This document shows positions 32,101-45,110 of a DNA stretch of 64,000 nucleotides, one piece after another; the first letter of the stretch is position 1, and every line of letters starts with the position of its first letter. Location of the stretch: assembly GCA_965178125.1 (NCBI GenBank), contig OZ237736.1, positions 186,001-250,000 of the forward strand, written 5' to 3'. Position numbers and translations under genes: made by a program. This stretch comes from Bilabrum cf. latius (taxonomy: Eukaryota; Bigyra: Bicosoecida; Bigyra; Bicosoecida). The notes under the pieces were generated by a model. The model searched no databases. It was not told the DNA's origin and saw nothing but the letters and a program-made list of their open reading frames with translations.

Positions 32101-34583
32101 ACGTTGCCGGAGTAGTACCACCGGGGACATGATACGATCGCCACCATGACCACCTGCCCGCTGCCGTCCTTGGCACTGGCACTGACACAGCCCGTATCCA
32201 AATGGTGCTGCATGTCACTGGGTTGGAAGCGGATGCTAGACAAGCCATCGGTGTAGTCGTCGCTCCAACGCTGCAGGGCACCTGACAGGTGAGAGAGCGA
32301 CAACACTTTCGATGTTCTATCTTCGTCCCGGATGATGCATAATGAGTCCAGCTGACCATGATACGTAGCAGGATCAATACTGCGATCAGCAGAAGCCGCG
32401 CAAGTCGTATCGATCGCCCACACCCGCGGTTTGGCCTCATCCGACTCCATCCAGTCCATCCACACCACATCTGGAATCAGCAGACGGTGCGTGTCCAGCA
32501 CCACCCGCTGCCCGCTGGCAAGCTGGTGCACCTCCACGTCGAATGGAAGATGCATGTTGACCTTCACACCGTGCACCTGCTCGCAAACGTGCTCCACATC
32601 AGGCAGTGGCTTCCTGTAGTCCAGATTCACACCCGTCCTCACGATCGCATGATACACAGCCCGGGCCAGCCCCTGTTCCTGTGGTGTGAGTCTCTTCTTC
32701 TCGTCTTCCGTCAGTCGCATGCGGGCGGGATCCAGTGCCGCCCTGAGACGCTGCACGCTGTCGTCATGCATGCCTCGATCCTGCAGCACATCCAGGAAGG
32801 TGCGTGCAGGCGCAGGGCCAGAGCCAGCCGCAGCGGCGTCTGAGGTAACATCTAAAGGTGTAAATGCAACGTATTTGTGGTTCACCAGCGTTCGAACATT
32901 GCGATCCACATACTTCGCGATCCCGAAGTGCCGGGCCAGTGGCTTCACCACGTCCTCCAGCTGCTCATTGTCCCGATGCATGCTGGTTCTGCCGTCCGAT
33001 GAGCCCACGCGCATAGTCGTCTCACCGACCGAGGCATCGAATGCAGCCTCAAATGCTCCAGCATCCGGCTCCCGCCCATCGTGCTGCTCTTGATACGATA
33101 CCCGGAATGCAGCATCATTCCATGCCATGCAACCCCGCACATCCACGCGAGCAAACGCCTGCACGCGAATCACATACCAGCCACCACCTGCCACATCCAC
33201 TCGCACATCCACGCACTCTAGCAGAGGCGTCGACACGTGCACGCTGTCCATCGCATGCACCCAACGACTCGCCGCCGCCTCCCGCTTCGCCGCCTTGGCC
33301 GCCATGCGCGTGCTGCCGTAGAAGCCCAGGTGGTCGAATGCGAACTTCAGAAACAGACCCAGGCCCTCATGTACTGCCTTGATGCCCCCGGCCATGCCCC
33401 CCGCATCGATGAACTTGAGACCCAGGTCCTCCTCGATCTGGGCCTTGTCCCCATCGGTGAAGCCCACGGGGTCCAGCGACCTGTCCCCGTGCCTCCATTT
33501 CATCTCCACCTCGGGGAAGCCCTCTAAAGCTTTGCGCACGTCCTGCCTGAAGAGCACACCGATGCGGTCTAGCTTTCGCTTGCGGTCCTGCTGCTCGTGC
33601 GGCCACAGGGCCACGGTGCGCTTGGCGGCCTCGAAGGCGGGCTGTCTGCCTCGGGGGCTGGGAGCCTCGTCGTCATCGCCATTTTCGTCCTTTCCTACGG
33701 CGAGTTCTCCAGATGCCGAGCCAGCATCGGCCGTCCCGCTTATTGTGTTGATCCTTTCTGCAGCCCCCGCCGATGCCCCTGAGTACCGGGATGCAGGTGG
33801 CACGTGATCGTCTGCACCTGCACCAGATGCAGCAGGAGGATCACGGGGAGAAGCAGGGGAGCCCGAGGCCGCCCCACTGCTTCCATGTCCGGTTGGGTTA
33901 ACATTGCCTGCTGCAGCCTCGATGCTTGAGCTAATAGCGATTGTATCGTCTGTAGAATCAGCGGATCCTGCATGGCTTGCATCCCGTGCTGCAGTGGGTT
34001 GCACTCGACTCACATCACTCGTGAAGCCAAACGATGGATGTGCAGGTGGCGGCGAGACCTGCGTGGCCTCGCCGACACCTGCTGCTCCATCGGCCGCGCT
34101 TTGCCCACTTCCATCATCGTGATCTCGAGACAGCTCCCCTCGAGATGCAGTTGTCCCTCTGCCACCACCATGTCGAGCCGGCCCGTAGACACGAAGAGGG
34201 TCACCTGGGCCCGGCCTGCCGGTTGCTCTTCCATACGGATTGGTGCCACCCCTGCTGGTCGATATTTCTGGGACTGTCCCCGCTTGCAGTGATGGCCGTC
34301 GTGGCACCGAGGGGCTTGGTCCCACGCTTGAGGCTGCAGAGCGAGGGGTCGATCCGCGGGACACAGTCGCTCCTTGGTCCCTGCTAGCCACCCCAGCTGG
34401 CCCAAGCTCATCAGATGCACCTTCGATGGCAGATCCAGGGCCAAGTGCCACACCTGAGGCATCCTTTTTTTGTTGCGGGTATCCTTGGATTCGTGTAGCT
34501 GGTTCACTCCGAGACGATGCTTCAGCGGAGCTCGATGAGCCTTCCGTCTAGGCATGGTCCAAACCTTGGCTGGAGGACGCCAT
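29148..34583 (-). CDS. Large KLC-like TPR protein, copy 2 (15 TPRs)
   Basis: ATG 34583 (MASSSQGLDHA) follows an upstream in-frame TAA and starts 1811 residues ending in TGA 29148. Residues 1 to about 330 are Ser/Gly/Ala-rich and disordered. The conserved body begins PRGRQPAFEAAKRTVALWPHEQQ and runs to about residue 1110. Fifteen 42-residue TPRs follow, then a short tail ending KYMDRMGGAM. TAGs at 31713 and 31626 join three long frames that a standard code would separate. At VA-YFARAG, L-KGK-SHE and RDIM-EVVG the TAGs of this copy align with CAG in copy 1. The body resembles no family I can name firmly; a CLU-like fold is possible. It is intact, unlike its duplicated neighbours. Confidence 0.78.
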
Positions 34584-35256
34584 TGTGCTTTCTTATATTA
34601 TTATACCCTATCACACCTATGTTTACTCTATCAAGCCCACTATCAGCTATAGAGGGTCCAAATTTGCTTACTTGCTCTCAGCTTAGTTCCGATCTTTGCC
34701 TGACAGCTAGACACGAAGCTATTGAGCCACCCAGGGTGATGCTTGGTTCGTTCACTTTGTCAACGTGGGATCTGTAGAGATGATCTGGCCAAACCAAGCT
34801 TCAGGGGCAGAAAAACCAGGCTGCGGCTAGTCCTTTCTGCGGTTCTCAGCAAGTTGAGAGTGATCTGGTTAGATCTGTGCATCTGACTGGGCACAAGGGA
34901 TCGAGGGCACGCTCAATATATGCTTCATCGATGGTACGAGTACTCGAGAATGTAGCAATGCTCACTTTCTGGGGCTAGGCGGTATGAAACGGAATTGTCC
35001 AGTCGATCGGATGGATTCATGAAATTTGAGTTGCAACCACCGGCGCAAGAAAATGTTGGTTACAACCGGTCGATCGTGTGGGAGTCTAGAGGGGGAACCT
35101 GCAGCCGTCTGCGCGTATTTGATAAGACATACAATCCCGGCCTCATGCGACAAGCTCAAATCATGCACCATGACCCCTTTGATCTCTCCCCCACACCGCA
35201 CCTGGGACCCATGACATGCACAAGATCGCCATTGGCCTCTACTGCCGCCATCCCAC
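34584..35256. other. Intergenic region, TPR copy 2 / WD40 copy B
   Basis: It is an AT-richer 673-bp gap, identical in layout to 44438-45110. It should contain the TPR copy 2 promoter. No gene is seen. Confidence 0.45.
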
Positions 35257-38006
35257 TCACAGACCCTGCGCGCCACCACCCTCACCCCCAGCTCCCGACC
35301 CCGCCCCAGCCAGCCCCGACACCCACACTCGCAGCCCCCCGCCATCGTCCCCCGTCGCCGCGAACCTCTCCTCCGCATCCACGTCGGCTGCCACCACCGG
35401 CCGCACGTGACCCGCCAGCCGCGCCAGCACCGCACCGGCCGCCGACCTCGCGTGTGGGTCCACCACCGCCGCCTCCCCCGACTCGGACCCCACCAGGGCG
35501 CAGTCGCAGTGCTGCAGGAGAGCCACGCAGCCGTGGGGCGGGGCTAGCACTGGGTCCCTGGGGATCAGCGAGGGCCGCACCAGCAGGCTAGGGGCCAGCA
35601 GCCTCCCGTTCTCACGGGGATCCGCCCACCTCGCCAGCTGGGGCACACTCGCGGGCTTGCCGGCCACCACAGCGGAGGACAGCAGCCCGCCACCTGCAGC
35701 CGCCGCCGCAGCCGCCCGCGCGTGCAGATCCCCAGGCAGCAGCAGCAGCCTCACCACCCCCGCAGAGTCCAGCGCTGCCAGGCACGGTCGCCTGGCGAGA
35801 CTGTCGTAGGGCCTGTACGCCAGCTCCAGCACGTACCTGCCTCCCGCCAGCGGCACGTCATCCGTGGCAGCAGGCAGCCCATTGCCGCCGGTCCTGCTTC
35901 TCCTCCCCACACCCCCAGAGGCGCCCATGGACCGACCCCCGTGGCTGCCAGACGAGGCACGGGAGGTGGCCCGCGCCCTGGCACCCATAGGAGACACAAC
36001 GGCACCAGCACCAGCACCAGTACCAGCACCAGCACCAGCACCAGCACCGCTCCTGGCCCCGCCCACGTGCCTCCCATGCGCAGACGAGCCCGAGGCAGAC
36101 CCCCGAGAGCTCGACAGCACGGACCCCGCATCCGTCCCGATCGTGGCCGGGTCACCGTCCTCCCCCCACGTGTACTGCCTGCAGCTCTGGCCCGCCGACT
36201 CGAGCTCAAGTGCACCGCTGCTGCCAGTGCCCAGGCTACTCACACCAACACCACCACCACCACCACTTTGATCACCGCCCCCGATGCTGGCAGCGTCCTC
36301 TGCCACGGTCTCGATCGAGCCGCCCGCGCCTCCTCCTGCTCCTCCTGCCTGAGCACCCCCGCTGCCCCCGCCTCTGCTCACACGCGCCAGCACCCTCACG
36401 CCCACCAGGGGCCTCCCCGTCTTGGCCAGCCGCTGCATGGACCGCTCCAGCAGCAGGGCGGCGACCCTGCCCCGGAGAGTGCCCGCGAACACGGCCAGGC
36501 CAGACGGGTCGGCGCACAGGGCCGTCACTGGCGAGCCAAGCGCGACCGTCTGCGTGGTCCTGCCGGTCGCCATGGACACCACTGACACCAGCCCACGAGG
36601 ATACGAATCACCACCACCGGCACCGGCAGGGGGCAGCGCGCCGGCACCAGCACCTATCATAGCCCCCGCCTGCAGACCCGGCCCCACACCCACGCCGCGC
36701 CGCCCGTCCGCCGTGCCCACGCCTTCCGATCCACCGGTGGATGTGCCGGACCCTCCCCCGAACATCGACCGGAATGACCCCAGGAAGCCCGGCCTGCTGC
36801 TGCTGCTGCTGCCACCAGCAGCACCCCCATCCTCATCTCCATCGTCACCCACGCCCCCGTCCCCGCGCCCACCGGCAGGTCCGTAGGCCCCTGCCAGCGA
36901 CTCGCCAGGCCTCGACGACCGCGCCAGCACCACCATGCCGGGCAAGCCAGCCAGGAACAGACCGTGCGTCACGGGACTAGCACACGGAGAACAGCGCGCG
37001 CCACACTCACACGGAGCTCGGGACCAGCCCCGCGTGATCCCGCGGAACCACCACCACCACCACCACCACCACCACCACCACCACCACCACCACCACCACC
37101 ACCACCACCACCACCACCACCACCACCACCACCACCACCACCACCACCACCACCACCACCACCACCACCACCACCACCACCACCACCACCACCACCACCA
37201 CCACCACCACCACCGGTCGTCCACTGCACCCTCCACAGCACCACGGTCTGGTCCGTGCTGCACGTCAGCAGGAACGTCCCGTCCGTGCTCCAGCACAGCC
37301 CCGACACCGCCCTGGCGTGTGCCCTGGCGCTGGGCAAGCCGGCGTCAAGCGGCGAGCGGGCGGCTGACTTGCCGTCCTGATCCGATCCCGGTCCACCGGT
37401 GGATGCCTGCCTCTTCCGCCTGTCTTCCTGCTGCTTGCGCATGACAGCCTGCCACTTGGGCAGCGGGCCCGTACCGCTGTGCCCTGCACCCGACTCAACA
37501 CCGCCTGATGCCGAGCCGGCAGAACTCGACCCGGATGCCGCACTACCATGCCCTGCACTGTGGCTTTCGTCTGCGGCCGAGTCCAGACGGGCTAGCGTCT
37601 CCACCGTCGCGCCTCCCCGGCTGGACTCCCGGAAGATCCCGCAGACGGCCACTTTCCCGTCCTCTGTCCCGTAGGCGAACAGGCTCTGGATACTGGCCTG
37701 GCCATCGGCAGTGATCGATGATCCAGAGGCATTTTCTGGGCCTTCAGCACCTGCACTCTGACCTTCACCACTCCTCGTGACAGCCCGCCTGCCCCAGCTG
37801 TCTCTCCCTGGCAAAGCAGTGGGAGGGGCAAACTTCAGGCAGGTCCCGCCGTGCATCTGCGTGACAGGCACCCAGGTGGGCAGCACCGGCATGGGGGCCG
37901 AGCCCATTCCGATTCTGATTCCGATTCCGGATCCTGTGCCGCCGCCGCCCACGGAGGAGCCTCGAGGCCGGGTGCTGCCCCGATCAGATCCGGCCCCCTG
38001 CTGCCA
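35257..38006 (-). pseudogene. WD40-repeat protein, copy B: 5'-truncated and frameshifted
   Basis: It has the same truncation point and the same +2 frameshift as copy A, with the longest poly-Gly tract (37048-37214). Its 3' part (35257 to about 36530) is near-identical to the intact copy at 45111-46384, while its 5' part is identical to copy A, so it is a mosaic of the two. It is probably non-functional. Confidence 0.8.
37048..37214. repeat. (CCA)n/(GGT)n microsatellite, about 55.7 units
   Basis: This 167-nt perfect tract is the longest of the three alleles of this coding microsatellite in the window. Confidence 0.97.
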
Positions 38007-38043
38007 ATTACTCTCTGCTAGTGTGATGTTGCCCCGCTGCCCC

Positions 38044-38593
38044 GTCCATCTACAGGCAGTCCGGCGAGGACTACTAGGAGCGTGTCCTGCCCTCCAACAT
38101 CAACGTGGTGCTCAAGGCCACCGTGGCGCAGTTCGATGCCGTGCAGCTGCTCACCCAGCGCGACCGCGTGTCCCGCCGCATCCGCGAGACGCTCGAGGAG
38201 CGCGCCAAGGAATTCAACCTCATGCTGGACGACGTGTCCATCACCCACCTTGCCTTCGGCAGAGAGTTCACCCGCGCCATCGAGCACAAGCAGGTGGCCC
38301 AGCAGGACGCCGAGCGCTCCAAGTTCGTGGTCATGCAGGCCGAGCAGGAGAAGAAGGCAGCCGTGATCCAGGCAGAGGGCGAGGCCGAGGCAGCGCGCCT
38401 CATCTCCGACTCGCTGGCCAAGCACGGTGACGCGGTCATCGACGTGAAGAGGATCGAGGCATCAAAGGAGATCGCGGCCACGCTGTCCCAGTCCCCCAAC
38501 GTGGTGTACCTGCCCGGCTCAAGCGGTGGTGGCGCGGCCAGTGGCGAGGGCAGCGGGTCTCCGTCTCTGCTGCTGAGCGTGGGACGCAGGTGA
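38044..38593 (+). pseudogene. PHB1 fragment, copy 3 (5'-truncated)
   Basis: I see no difference from the fragment at 28190-28739. It has the same breakpoint, the same in-frame TAG and the same TGA end. Confidence 0.88.
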
Positions 38594-39001
38594 GCAGGTG
38601 CTGCATTCCATGGATCATGGCCCTCTTTGGGGTCTTGTCGGATAGATTTGGTTTGGCGTGCACAGGAATCTGTGGTGTGTGACACAGCGACAGGACAAAT
38701 TTTGAGATTCAATGGTTGACTATTACTTCATGTGAATCGACCCAGAGCACAGGAGCCAACTACCCCAGGTGCAACTTCAAGATCCGGATTCCGGATGGAA
38801 TCAGCCTATTCTACAGGGATCACGCCGCACTGCCAACTCTATGAGCCTCAGCCAGCCCTGACGATCACACAGGATCTTTCGAACCTGATACCGGGTGCAA
38901 GTACGAGCGTCCTGCATCTGCCGCATCCACCCGATCCGAATCTGCTGGACCGAATGAACCTCCTGGGATCCTTACGAGTTATCCTGCGATCACGCACCCC
39001 C
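38594..39001. other. Convergent intergenic region, unit 3
   Basis: It duplicates 28740-29147. No gene is seen. Confidence 0.5.
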
Positions 39002-42000
39002 TCACATGGCCCCGCCCATCCTGTCCATGTACTTCTGGGCCTCCTCCATCCTGCCCTCATCCACCAGCAGCCCCACCACCTCCTACATTATGTCCCTGTA
39101 CTCATGGCTCTACTTGCCCTTCTACAGCGACAGGGCCTCCTCTAGCTGGATCAGCACTTCAATAGTACGGGATCGAGGAATAGTTGAGGCCCGGCATGTA
39201 TGCAGCATATTTTTCAATACAGTGACATGGTTGGGATGCTGCTTGCCCAGCGCGGTCTCGAAGATCTGCCTGCATTGCTCATACAGCTCCATGGCCTCGC
39301 TGGACCGGCCCTGGGACTCCAAACACCCAGCCATGTTGTTCAGCGTGGTGGCGTATGAGGGATGCTGCTTGCCCAGCGCGGTCATGCGGATCTGCCTGCA
39401 TTGCTCATACAGCTCCATGGCCTCGCTGTACTGGCCCTGGGACTCCAGACACCCAGCCATGTTGTTCAGCGTGGTGGCGTATGAGGGATGCTGCTTGCCC
39501 AGCGCGGTCTCGAAGATCTGCCTACATTGCTCCAGCAGCCCCATGGCCTCGCTGGACCGGCCCTAGGGCCTGAGACACCCAGCCATGTTGCCTAGCGTGG
39601 TGGCATACTCGGGATGCTGCTTGCCCAGCGCGGTCTCGCGGATCTGCCTGCATTGCTCATACAGCTCCATGGCCTCGCTGTACCGGCCCTAGGATCTGAG
39701 ACATCCAGCCATGTTGCCCAGCGTGCTGGCATATGAGGGATGCTGCTTGCCCAGCCCGGTCTCCTGGATCTGCCTGCATTGCTCATACAGCTCCATGGCC
39801 TCGCTGTACTGGCCCTGGGACTCCAGACACGCAGCCATGTTGTTCAGCGTTCTGGCGTACTCGGGATGCTGCTTGCCCAGCGCGGTCTCGCGGATCCGCC
39901 TGCATTGCTCCAGCAGCTCCATGGCCTCGCTGTACTGGCCCTGGGACTCCAGACACCCAGCCATGTTGTTCAGCGTGGTGGCATACTCGGGATGCTGCTT
40001 GCCCAGCGCGGTCTCCTGGATCTGCCTGCATTGCTCATACAGCTCCATGGCCTTGCTGGACTGGCCCTAGGACCTGAGACACTGAGCCATGTTGTTCAGC
40101 GTGGTGGCGTATGAGGGATGCTGCTTGCCTAGCGCGGTCTCCTCGATCTGCCTGCATTGCTCATACAACTCCATGGCCTCGCTGTACTGGCCCTGGGAGT
40201 ACAAACATGCAGCCATGTTGCCCAGCGTGCTGGCATATGAGGGATGCTGCTTGCCCAGCGCGGTCTCCTTCATCTGCCTGCATTGCTCATACAGCTCCAT
40301 GGCCTCACTGTACTGGCCCTGGGACTCCAGACACGCAGCCATGTTGTTCAGCGTGGTGGCGTACTCGGGATGCTGCTTGCCTAGCGCGGTCTCGCGGATC
40401 TGCCTGCATTGCTCATACAGCTCCATGGCATCGCTGTACTGGCCCTGGGAGTATAAACATGCAGCCATGTTGTTCAGCGTGGTGGCGTACTCGGGATGCT
40501 GCTTGCCCAGCGCGGTCTCGCGGATCTGCCTGCATTGCTCATACAGCTCCATGGCCTCGCTGTACTGGCCCTGGGAGTACAAACATGCAGCCATATTGTT
40601 CAGCGTGCTGGCATATGAGGGATGCTGGTTGCCCAGCGCGGTCTCGAAGATCTGCCTGCATTGCTCATACAACTCCATGGCCTCGCTGTACTGGCCCTGG
40701 GACTCTAGACACTGAGCCATGTTGTTCAGCGTGGTGGCGTACTCGGGATGCTGCTTGCCTAGCGCGGTCTCGCGGATCTGCCTGGATTGCTCATACAGCT
40801 CCATGGCCTCGCTGGACCGGCCCTGGGATCTGAGACATTCAGCCGTGTTGTTCAGCGTGCTGGCGTACTCGGGATGCTGCTTGCCCAGCGCGGTCTCGCG
40901 GATCTGCCTGGATTGCTCATACAGCTCCATGGCCTCGCTGTACTGGCCCTGGGATCTGAGACACGCAGCCATATTATGCAGCGTGGTGGCGTACTCGGGA
41001 TGCTGCTTGCCCAGCGCGGTCTCGCGGATCTGCCTGGATTGCTCATACAGCTCCATGGCCTCGCTGTACTGACCTTGGGAAATGAAATTGCTAGCCAATT
41101 TGAATAAAGCCAACGCAAGCACTGTTGAAGCTTTGCTCGATTCGCCGTTGGCAGCGTCTATTGCTTTGCTACCGCATTCAAGTGATAAGCAAGCAATGCC
41201 TACATATCCAAGCCCGGCAGATCGTGCAGATACCCCGCGAAGCGCTTCCTGAACGCCACTCACATCTGCACCTCCGACCCGCTGCATGTGCGCTAGCTCT
41301 GTAACAACTGCAATCGCGCCCTCAGATGGCTTGCTGCGGTGGACGCCACCGGCAGCAGCAAGATCCGTGCCTACACATGAGTCAGACGAGATCACCAACC
41401 GGCCCATATCCTGTCCAGCACGAGTGGTCCAGTACAAGTGTGAAGTTCCTGAATCTACCACACCAGCTCGAGCAAAATACTACGCAACGTCTGCAAAGCC
41501 TCGAAACATACTCTTGACTCGAGCGCTACAGTGACATGTCTCCAATGCATCCCGGTCGGAAGGGAGCTACGGCCTACAGCTGCATCCCACAGCTAGTATC
41601 GCCTGCGATGATTCCAGGTCACCCTTCATCTGATTCGCAAGCAGACGCACATGCCTCAGCCCCAGCCCAAACGAATGCATCACACGCTTCAGTACACCAC
41701 GATGCACCTCGAAATCATCCAGTACATCCACATCCACAGTGCGACACACCTCCAGCGCCAGCTCATCACGGTACCGATCCACAACCTCAGCACGAGCCTT
41801 CGCATACAGCTTCCCGATGCACTCTCGAGCTCGTGATCTACCCCCTGCATCCCCTGCCATGATCAGGTCAGGACTCAGGCCCTCGAATGCATCCTCGCCC
41901 TCCAGCTCACGCAGCCGATGCGCGGCCTCAGGAGGCAGCAGGCACGTCATGGCCACGTTGCCGGAGTAGTACCACCGGGGACATGATACGATCGCCACCA

Positions 42001-44437
42001 TGACCACCTGCCCGCTGCCGTCCTTGGCACTGGCACTGACACAGCCCGTATCCAAATGGTGCTGCATGTCACTGGGTTGGAAGCGGATGCTAGACAAGCC
42101 ATCGGTGTAGTCGTCGCTCCAACGCTGCAGGGCACCTGACAGGTGAGAGAGCGACAACACTTTCGATGTTCTATCTTCGTCCCGGATGATGCATAATGAG
42201 TCCAGCTGACCATGATACGTAGCAGGATCAATACTGCGATCAGCAGAAGCCGCGCAAGTCGTATCGATCGCCCACACCCGCGGTTTGGCCTCATCCGACT
42301 CCATCCAGTCCATCCACACCACATCTGGAATCAGCAGACGGTGCGTGTCCAGCACCACCCGCTGCCCGCTGGCAAGCTGGTGCACCTCCACGTCGAATGG
42401 AAGATGCATGTTGACCTTCACACCGTGCACCTGCTCGCAAACGTGCTCCACATCAGGCAGTGGCTTCCTGTAGTCCAGATTCACACCCGTCCTCACGATC
42501 GCATGATACACAGCCCGGGCCAGCCCCTGTTCCTGTGGTGTGAGTCTCTTCTTCTCGTCTTCCGTCAGTCGCATGCGGGCGGGATCCAGTGCCGCCCTGA
42601 GACGCTGCACGCTGTCGTCATGCATGCCTCGATCCTGCAGCACATCCAGGAATGTGCGTGCAGGCGCAGGGCCAGAGCCAGCCGCAGCGGCGTCTGAGGT
42701 AACATCTAAAGGTGTAAATGCAACGTATTTGTGGTTCACCAGCGTTCGAACATTGCGATCCACATACTTCGCGATCCCGAAGTGCCGGGCCAGTGGCTTC
42801 ACCACGTCCTCCAGCTGCTCATTGTCCCGATGCATGCTGGTTCTGCCGTCCGATGAGCCCACGCGCATAGTCGTCTCACCGACCGAGGCATCGAATGCAG
42901 CCTCAAATGCTCCAGCATCCGGCTCCCGCCCATCGTGCTGCTCTTGATACGATACCCGGAATGCAGCATCATTCCATGCCATGCAACCCCGCACATCCAC
43001 GCGAGCAAACGCCTGCACGCGAATCACATACCAGCCACCACCTGCCACATCCACTCGCACATCCACGCACTCTAGCAGAGGCGTCGACACGTGCACGCTG
43101 TCCATCGCATGCACCCAACGACTCGCCGCCGCCTCCCGCTTCGCCGCCTTGGCCGCCATGCGCGTGCTGCCGTAGAAGCCCAGGTGGTCGAATGCGAACT
43201 TCAGAAACAGACCCAGGCCCTCATGTACTGCCTTGATGCCCCCGGCCATGCCCCCCGCATCGATGAACTTGAGACCCAGGTCCTCCTCGATCTGGGCCTT
43301 GTCCCCATCGGTGAAGCCCACGGGGTCCAGCGACCTGTCCCCGTGCCTCCATTTCATCTCCACCTCGGGGAAGCCCTCTAAAGCTTTGCGCACGTCCTGC
43401 CTGAAGAGCACACCGATGCGGTCTAGCTTTCGCTTGCGGTCCTGCTGCTCGTGCGGCCACAGGGCCACGGTGCGCTTGGCGGCCTCGAAGGCGGGCTGTC
43501 TGCCTCGGGGGCTGGGAGCCTCGTCGTCATCGCCATTTTCGTCCTTTCCTACGGCGAGTTCTCCAGATGCCGAGCCAGCATCGGCCGTCCCGCTTATTGT
43601 GTTGATCCTTTCTGCAGCCCCCGCCGATGCCCCTGAGTACCGGGATGCAGGTGGCACGTGATCGTCTGCACCTGCACCAGATGCAGCAGGAGGATCACGG
43701 GGAGAAGCAGGGGAGCCCGAGGCCGCCCCACTGCTTCCATGTCCGGTTGGGTTAACATTGCCTGCTGCAGCCTCGATGCTTGAGCTAATAGCGATTGTAT
43801 CGTCTGTAGAATCAGCGGATCCTGCATGGCTTGCATCCCGTGCTGCAGTGGGTTGCACTCGACTCACATCACTCGTGAAGCCAAACGATGGATGTGCAGG
43901 TGGCGGCGAGACCTGCGTGGCCTCGCCGACACCTGCTGCTCCATCGGCCGCGCTTTGCCCACTTCCATCATCGTGATCTCGAGACAGCTCCCCTCGAGAT
44001 GCAGTTGTCCCTCTGCCACCACCATGTCGAGCCGGCCCGTAGACACGAAGAGGGTCACCTGGGCCCGGCCTGCCGGTTGCTCTTCCATACGGATTGGTGC
44101 CACCCCTGCTGGTCGATATTTCTGGGACTGTCCCCGCTTGCAGTGATGGCCGTCGTGGCACCGAGGGGCTTGGTCCCACGCTTGAGGCTGCAGAGCGAGG
44201 GGTCGATCCGCGGGACACAGTCGCTCCTTGGTCCCTGCTAGCCACCCCAGCTGGCCCAAGCTCATCAGATGCACCTTCGATGGCAGATCCAGGGCCAAGT
44301 GCCACACCTGAGGCATCCTTTTTTTGTTGCGGGTATCCTTGGATTCGTGTAGCTGGTTCACTCCGAGACGATGCTTCAGCGGAGCTCGATGAGCCTTCCG
44401 TCTAGGCATGGTCCAAACCTTGGCTGGAGGACGCCAT
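39002..44437 (-). CDS. Large KLC-like TPR protein, copy 3 (15 TPRs)
   Basis: It is a copy of 29148-34583 shifted by exactly 9854 bp, with the same 1811-residue frame, start, TAG positions and TGA stop. The only difference I noticed is one synonymous base (G at 32797, T at 42651, in the RTFL segment). It is intact and presumably expressed if copy 2 is. The near-identity means either a very recent duplication, gene conversion, or an assembly duplication. Confidence 0.75.
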
Positions 44438-45110
44438 TGTGCTTTCTTATATTATTATACCCTATCACACCTATGTTTACTCTATCAAGCCCACTATCAG
44501 CTATAGAGGGTCCAAATTTGCTTACTTGCTCTCAGCTTAGTTCCGATCTTTGCCTGACAGCTAGACACGAAGCTATTGAGCCACCCAGGGTGATGCTTGG
44601 TTCGTTCACTTTGTCAACGTGGGATCTGTAGAGATGATCTGGCCAAACCAAGCTTCAGGGGCAGAAAAACCAGGCTGCGGCTAGTCCTTTCTGCGGTTCT
44701 CAGCAAGTTGAGAGTGATCTGGTTAGATCTGTGCATCTGACTGGGCACAAGGGATCGAGGGCACGCTCAATATATGCTTCATCGATGGTACGAGTACTCG
44801 AGAATGTAGCAATGCTCACTTTCTGGGGCTAGGCGGTATGAAACGGAATTGTCCAGTCGATCGGATGGATTCATGAAATTTGAGTTGCAACCACCGGCGC
44901 AAGAAAATGTTGGTTACAACCGGTCGATCGTGTGGGAGTCTAGAGGGGGAACCTGCAGCCGTCTGCGCGTATTTGATAAGACATACAATCCCGGCCTCAT
45001 GCGACAAGCTCAAATCATGCACCATGACCCCTTTGATCTCTCCCCCACACCGCACCTGGGACCCATGACATGCACAAGATCGCCATTGGCCTCTACTGCC
45101 GCCATCCCAC
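44438..45110. other. Intergenic region, TPR copy 3 / intact WD40
   Basis: It duplicates 34584-35256. No gene is seen. Confidence 0.45.

Larger units (their letters stand above)
28190..38043. repeat. Tandem segmental duplication unit (9854 bp), unit 2
   Basis: The unit contains PHB1 fragment, TPR gene and truncated WD40. It repeats almost base for base from 38044 to about 46380. A diverged first unit occupies about 19280-28152. Confidence 0.92.
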
